DNA from: Clostridium sp. N3C
GTDB lineage: Bacteria > Bacillota > Clostridia > Clostridiales > Clostridiaceae
Length of the DNA: 64,000 bases
Direction of reading: 5' to 3'
Assembly (NCBI RefSeq): GCF_900095445.1
Contig: NZ_FMJL01000013.1
Coordinates: forward strand, 1-64,000
Shown: positions 61,557 through 64,000 of the stretch, piece by piece
Position numbering within the stretch: the first letter of the stretch is position 1
Layout of the letters: every line of letters begins with the position of its first letter
Program-made: the position numbers and the translations under genes
Notes under the pieces: generated by a model
What the model was told of the DNA's origin: nothing
Seen by the model: the letters and a program-made list of their open reading frames with translations, nothing else
Database searches by the model: none

Positions 61557-63479
61557 ATGAAGGAATCCCTAGCTGAATATCATTACTCCAGTGCTAGAAA
61601 ACTTGGCTTAAAAGCATATAATAAATCACTATCTAAAGGTCAAAATGGTAATCTACCCTCTTTAGATGAAATCATAAGAAATGTTGAAATAGTTTCCGAG
61701 GTAGATTTGGGCATAGTGGAAATTCCATTAAAAAAGATTGTAGGTACTAATTCACACTTAAGAAGCGTTTCTTTTGCCAATAACTTTATGCCCATTCTAG
61801 GTGAAAATACAGAATTTTTTAACAAGTGGAAAGCTCTCTGTGCTGCCCATTTGAACGAAGGCATAAAGCATTCCATCAAAGTTTACGAATACTTGAATTG
61901 GTTTTATGTAATAGAAGGTAATAAACGGGTCAGTGTATTAAAATACTTTGATGCTCATTCGATTTCAGGCACTGTTACACGATTAATTCCTAAAATGGAT
62001 AAAAACGATCCAGATATTTGCATATATTACAGCTTTTTAAAATTTAATAAAATAACAAAAATATTTTCCATATATTTTTCCAAAGCTGAAAGCTTCGATA
62101 TTCTGCTTAAGAAGCTAGAAAATTATAATCCTAAAATTTCAGAAGTGGAAACTAAATATCAACATTTTGAAATATATATTTATAAACCTTTTAGAAAACT
62201 ATATAAGAGCCTTGGCGGTGATAAGTTACCATTAACCACCGGAGATGCCTTTCTAGAATTTACTAAAATATATGGCATTCCTGATAAAATTGATGAGAAG
62301 GTTATAACTCCTAAAATCAAGGCTCTATTAACAGAATTAGAATATAAAAACAAAAATCCTGAGCTAGATATACAAACTACACCAGAGAATATCAGTGCCC
62401 CTAGTGTTATTTCCACAATAACCTCTCTAGTTTTACCAAAGAAGACCCTAAAGATAACCTTTGTCTATTCAAAAACCATTGAGTCCTCTGGGTGGACCTA
62501 TGCTCATGAAATAGGTAGAAAACATGTGGAACAAGTATTTAAGGATCAAATACAGACTTCTTATGTTGAAGATTTCCCTACATCCATAGAAGAAGGTTAC
62601 AATATATTACATGATCTTGTTAAAAAGGGCAATGATGTAATTTTCACTACTAGTCCAATGTTCAAAAAGGCCACCTTAAAATGTGCAATGGATAATCCGG
62701 ATGTAAAATTTTTTAATTGCTCTGAATACCAACCTTATCTTCATGTTGGAAATTACTTTGGCCGAACCTATGAACCAAGATTTTTAACTGGTATTATCGC
62801 CGGTTCTATGACCAAAAATAATAAATTAGGTTATGTAGCTACCAGTCCTGCCCATGAAGTAATAAGTTCCATTAATGCCTTTGCTTTAGGTGCCAAACTA
62901 GTAAACCCTTATGCAGAGGTTATTGTGAGCTGGACTAAAGAATGGAATAATCCTGATAAAAATCGTATAGCCACTGAAAGGTTAGTTGCTGCTGGAGTGG
63001 ATATGATTTCTAATCACAATATACTAACTCCTCATCCTATTACAAAGCAATTTGGGGTTTACTCTATGCTATCAAGTATTGATTTAAAAAGTGGTTTACC
63101 AGATAAGTATTTAGCTGCACCTATATGGAATTGGGGTGTATTTTACGAAAAAATAATAAGAAGTATTTTAAATGACACCATTAATAACTTAATTGATATC
63201 TATGGCAATGATACTAAGATGATAAACTTCTGGTGGGGCATAGCTGCTGGTGTATTGGATATATATTATTCTGATGACCTAGTACCGGAAGATACGAAAA
63301 AACTAGTGTCCTTAATGAGAAAAATGATTATGGAATCAGTTTTTCATCCCTTTACAGGACCTATTTACGACAATAAAACCAATTTAGTTGTTGAAAATGA
63401 CCAAATATTGTCCCATGAAGAAATATTATCTATGGATTGGTTCGTTAAAGGTGTTGAGCCTAACTATTTTGACCATTAA
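61557..63479 (+). CDS. ParB-like domain fused to a BMP-type ligand-binding domain (cytoplasmic)
   Basis: Protein of 640 residues. The N-terminal part (about 50-140) has VEIPLKKIVGTNSHLRS and NWFYVIEGNKRVSVLKYF, like the ParB/sulfiredoxin-type nuclease fold. From about 295 to 560 it resembles BMP-family nucleoside-binding proteins: KITFVYSKTIESSGWTYAHE, VIFTTSPMFKKATLKCA, GRTYEPRFLTGIIAGSMTKNN and KLGYVATSP. There is no signal peptide, lipobox or membrane helix, so this binding domain should be cytoplasmic. No transporter genes are near. A ligand-responsive regulator is inferred. RBS GGTGGTGAA. Bounded by a terminator on the left. Confidence 0.75.
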   Translation: MKESLAEYHYSSARKLGLKAYNKSLSKGQNGNLPSLDEIIRNVEIVSEVDLGIVEIPLKKIVGTNSHLRSVSFANNFMPILGENTEFFNKWKALCAAHLNEGIKHSIKVYEYLNWFYVIEGNKRVSVLKYFDAHSISGTVTRLIPKMDKNDPDICIYYSFLKFNKITKIFSIYFSKAESFDILLKKLENYNPKISEVETKYQHFEIYIYKPFRKLYKSLGGDKLPLTTGDAFLEFTKIYGIPDKIDEKVITPKIKALLTELEYKNKNPELDIQTTPENISAPSVISTITSLVLPKKTLKITFVYSKTIESSGWTYAHEIGRKHVEQVFKDQIQTSYVEDFPTSIEEGYNILHDLVKKGNDVIFTTSPMFKKATLKCAMDNPDVKFFNCSEYQPYLHVGNYFGRTYEPRFLTGIIAGSMTKNNKLGYVATSPAHEVISSINAFALGAKLVNPYAEVIVSWTKEWNNPDKNRIATERLVAAGVDMISNHNILTPHPITKQFGVYSMLSSIDLKSGLPDKYLAAPIWNWGVFYEKIIRSILNDTINNLIDIYGNDTKMINFWWGIAAGVLDIYYSDDLVPEDTKKLVSLMRKMIMESVFHPFTGPIYDNKTNLVVENDQILSHEEILSMDWFVKGVEPNYFDH

Positions 63480-63605
63480 TAGAAACTATACCTTTTTCTT
63501 AAAATAAGCTTTGAAGTAAAATATTATTATAACCCTCTATATATACGGGAATACTTATTATAAACAGCCTTATAAAAGTGTTGTGGTGTATATGGAGGTG
63601 ATATA

Positions 63606-64000
63606 ATGATTGTTAATATCATAGGCGTTCCTGTCTTTTGGGGCAGCGATAAAAAAGGTGTGGATTTAGGACCAAATGACTTAAGGGCTCACAACCTTGA
63701 AAAAATCATTGAAAAGCATAATCATACCGTTTATGATTTAGGGAATATATATATTAAAGATGTGGAGGAAAGCTTAAAGTATTCTTCCCATGAAAAAATG
63801 AAATACTTTAAAGAAATATCTGATTATAATAATAATTTAGCCCATGCGGTTTATTGCTCTCTAAAGGCTGGTTGCTTTCCTTTAGTAATAGGTGGTGACC
63901 ATTCTTTAGGTTTAGGTAGTATTTCTGGAGCCAGTAAATTCTTTGATAACCTAGGTGTAGTCTGGATTGACGCCCATGGCGACTTAAACACCTATGAAAC
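63606..64000 (+). CDS. rocF: Arginase (N-terminal part, cut by window end)
   Basis: First 131 residues of a ureohydrolase. The opening IIGVPVFWGSDKKGVDLGPNDLR (seen as GVDLGPNDLR) is arginase-like. Mn2+ ligands fall at His99 in GGDHS and Asp122, His124, Asp126 in IDAHGDLN, the same numbering as characterised Bacillus arginases. It would hydrolyse arginine to ornithine and urea. ATG 63606 follows TGGAGGTGAT. The rest, including the second metal motif, lies beyond 64000, so agmatinase activity cannot be fully ruled out. Confidence 0.88.
   Translation, partial: MIVNIIGVPVFWGSDKKGVDLGPNDLRAHNLEKIIEKHNHTVYDLGNIYIKDVEESLKYSSHEKMKYFKEISDYNNNLAHAVYCSLKAGCFPLVIGGDHSLGLGSISGASKFFDNLGVVWIDAHGDLNTYE

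Overview
This 64 kb window reads as ordinary chromosome of an anaerobic, low-GC, endospore-forming Firmicute, most likely a member of the Clostridiaceae. The reasons are the very AT-rich composition, strong AGGAGG-type ribosome binding sites, frequent TTG/GTG starts, [FeFe]-hydrogenase maturases HydE and HydF, a fermentative AdhE under a perfect Rex operator, a CotF-like spore coat protein, a sporulation-type D,D-carboxypeptidase and Trk potassium uptake. I see no rRNA, tRNA, prophage, insertion sequence or CRISPR array.

Layout. 1-5.7 kb: a leftward operon for an AfuA/FbpA-type ABC importer with a YesM-type sensor kinase, more likely for a phosphorylated sugar or organic phosphate than for iron. 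5.9-7.8 kb: a decayed gene, a GNAT acetyltransferase and an orphan small gene. 7.8-14.8 kb: an Orn/Lys/Arg decarboxylase, an ECF substrate-binding subunit, an alpha/beta hydrolase and adhE with its long Rex-controlled leader. 14.8-18 kb: a CotF-like protein, a relic of a tyrosyl-tRNA synthetase gene, and hydE-hydF. 18-25.7 kb: a lipoprotein, hemerythrin, a HesB-like protein, the trkA-trkH unit and a PBP5-type carboxypeptidase. 26-30.9 kb: an LCP ligase, a second ECF subunit, an Ntn-type amidohydrolase, small proteins and a BI-1 membrane protein.

30.9-38.6 kb: a yhaO-yhaN-yhaM nuclease neighbourhood with a guanylate-kinase-like gene inserted, followed by transketolase. 38.77-39.1 kb: a strong promoter-to-terminator unit without a convincing gene, the best candidate for something undescribed. 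39-47 kb: lipid genes (acyltransferase, diacylglycerol kinase), a CadC/CadA-type metal efflux operon with its operator, and a P-type ATPase controlled by a yybP-ykoY manganese riboswitch. 47-50.7 kb: DUF554, a DUF234-type ATPase and a four-LysM protein.

50.8-64 kb is amino-acid metabolism: hom, an apgM-like gene in the place of homoserine kinase, and thrC; a monomeric aconitase; argC divergent from argB-argD and an M20 deacetylase; a ParB-like/BMP fusion protein without a signal peptide; and the start of an arginase that runs off the window. Themes are metal homeostasis (Cd/Zn, Mn), redox-controlled fermentation, and threonine and arginine synthesis that appear to use non-textbook enzymes at one step each. 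All functions are inferred from sequence motifs and context; no database search was run.
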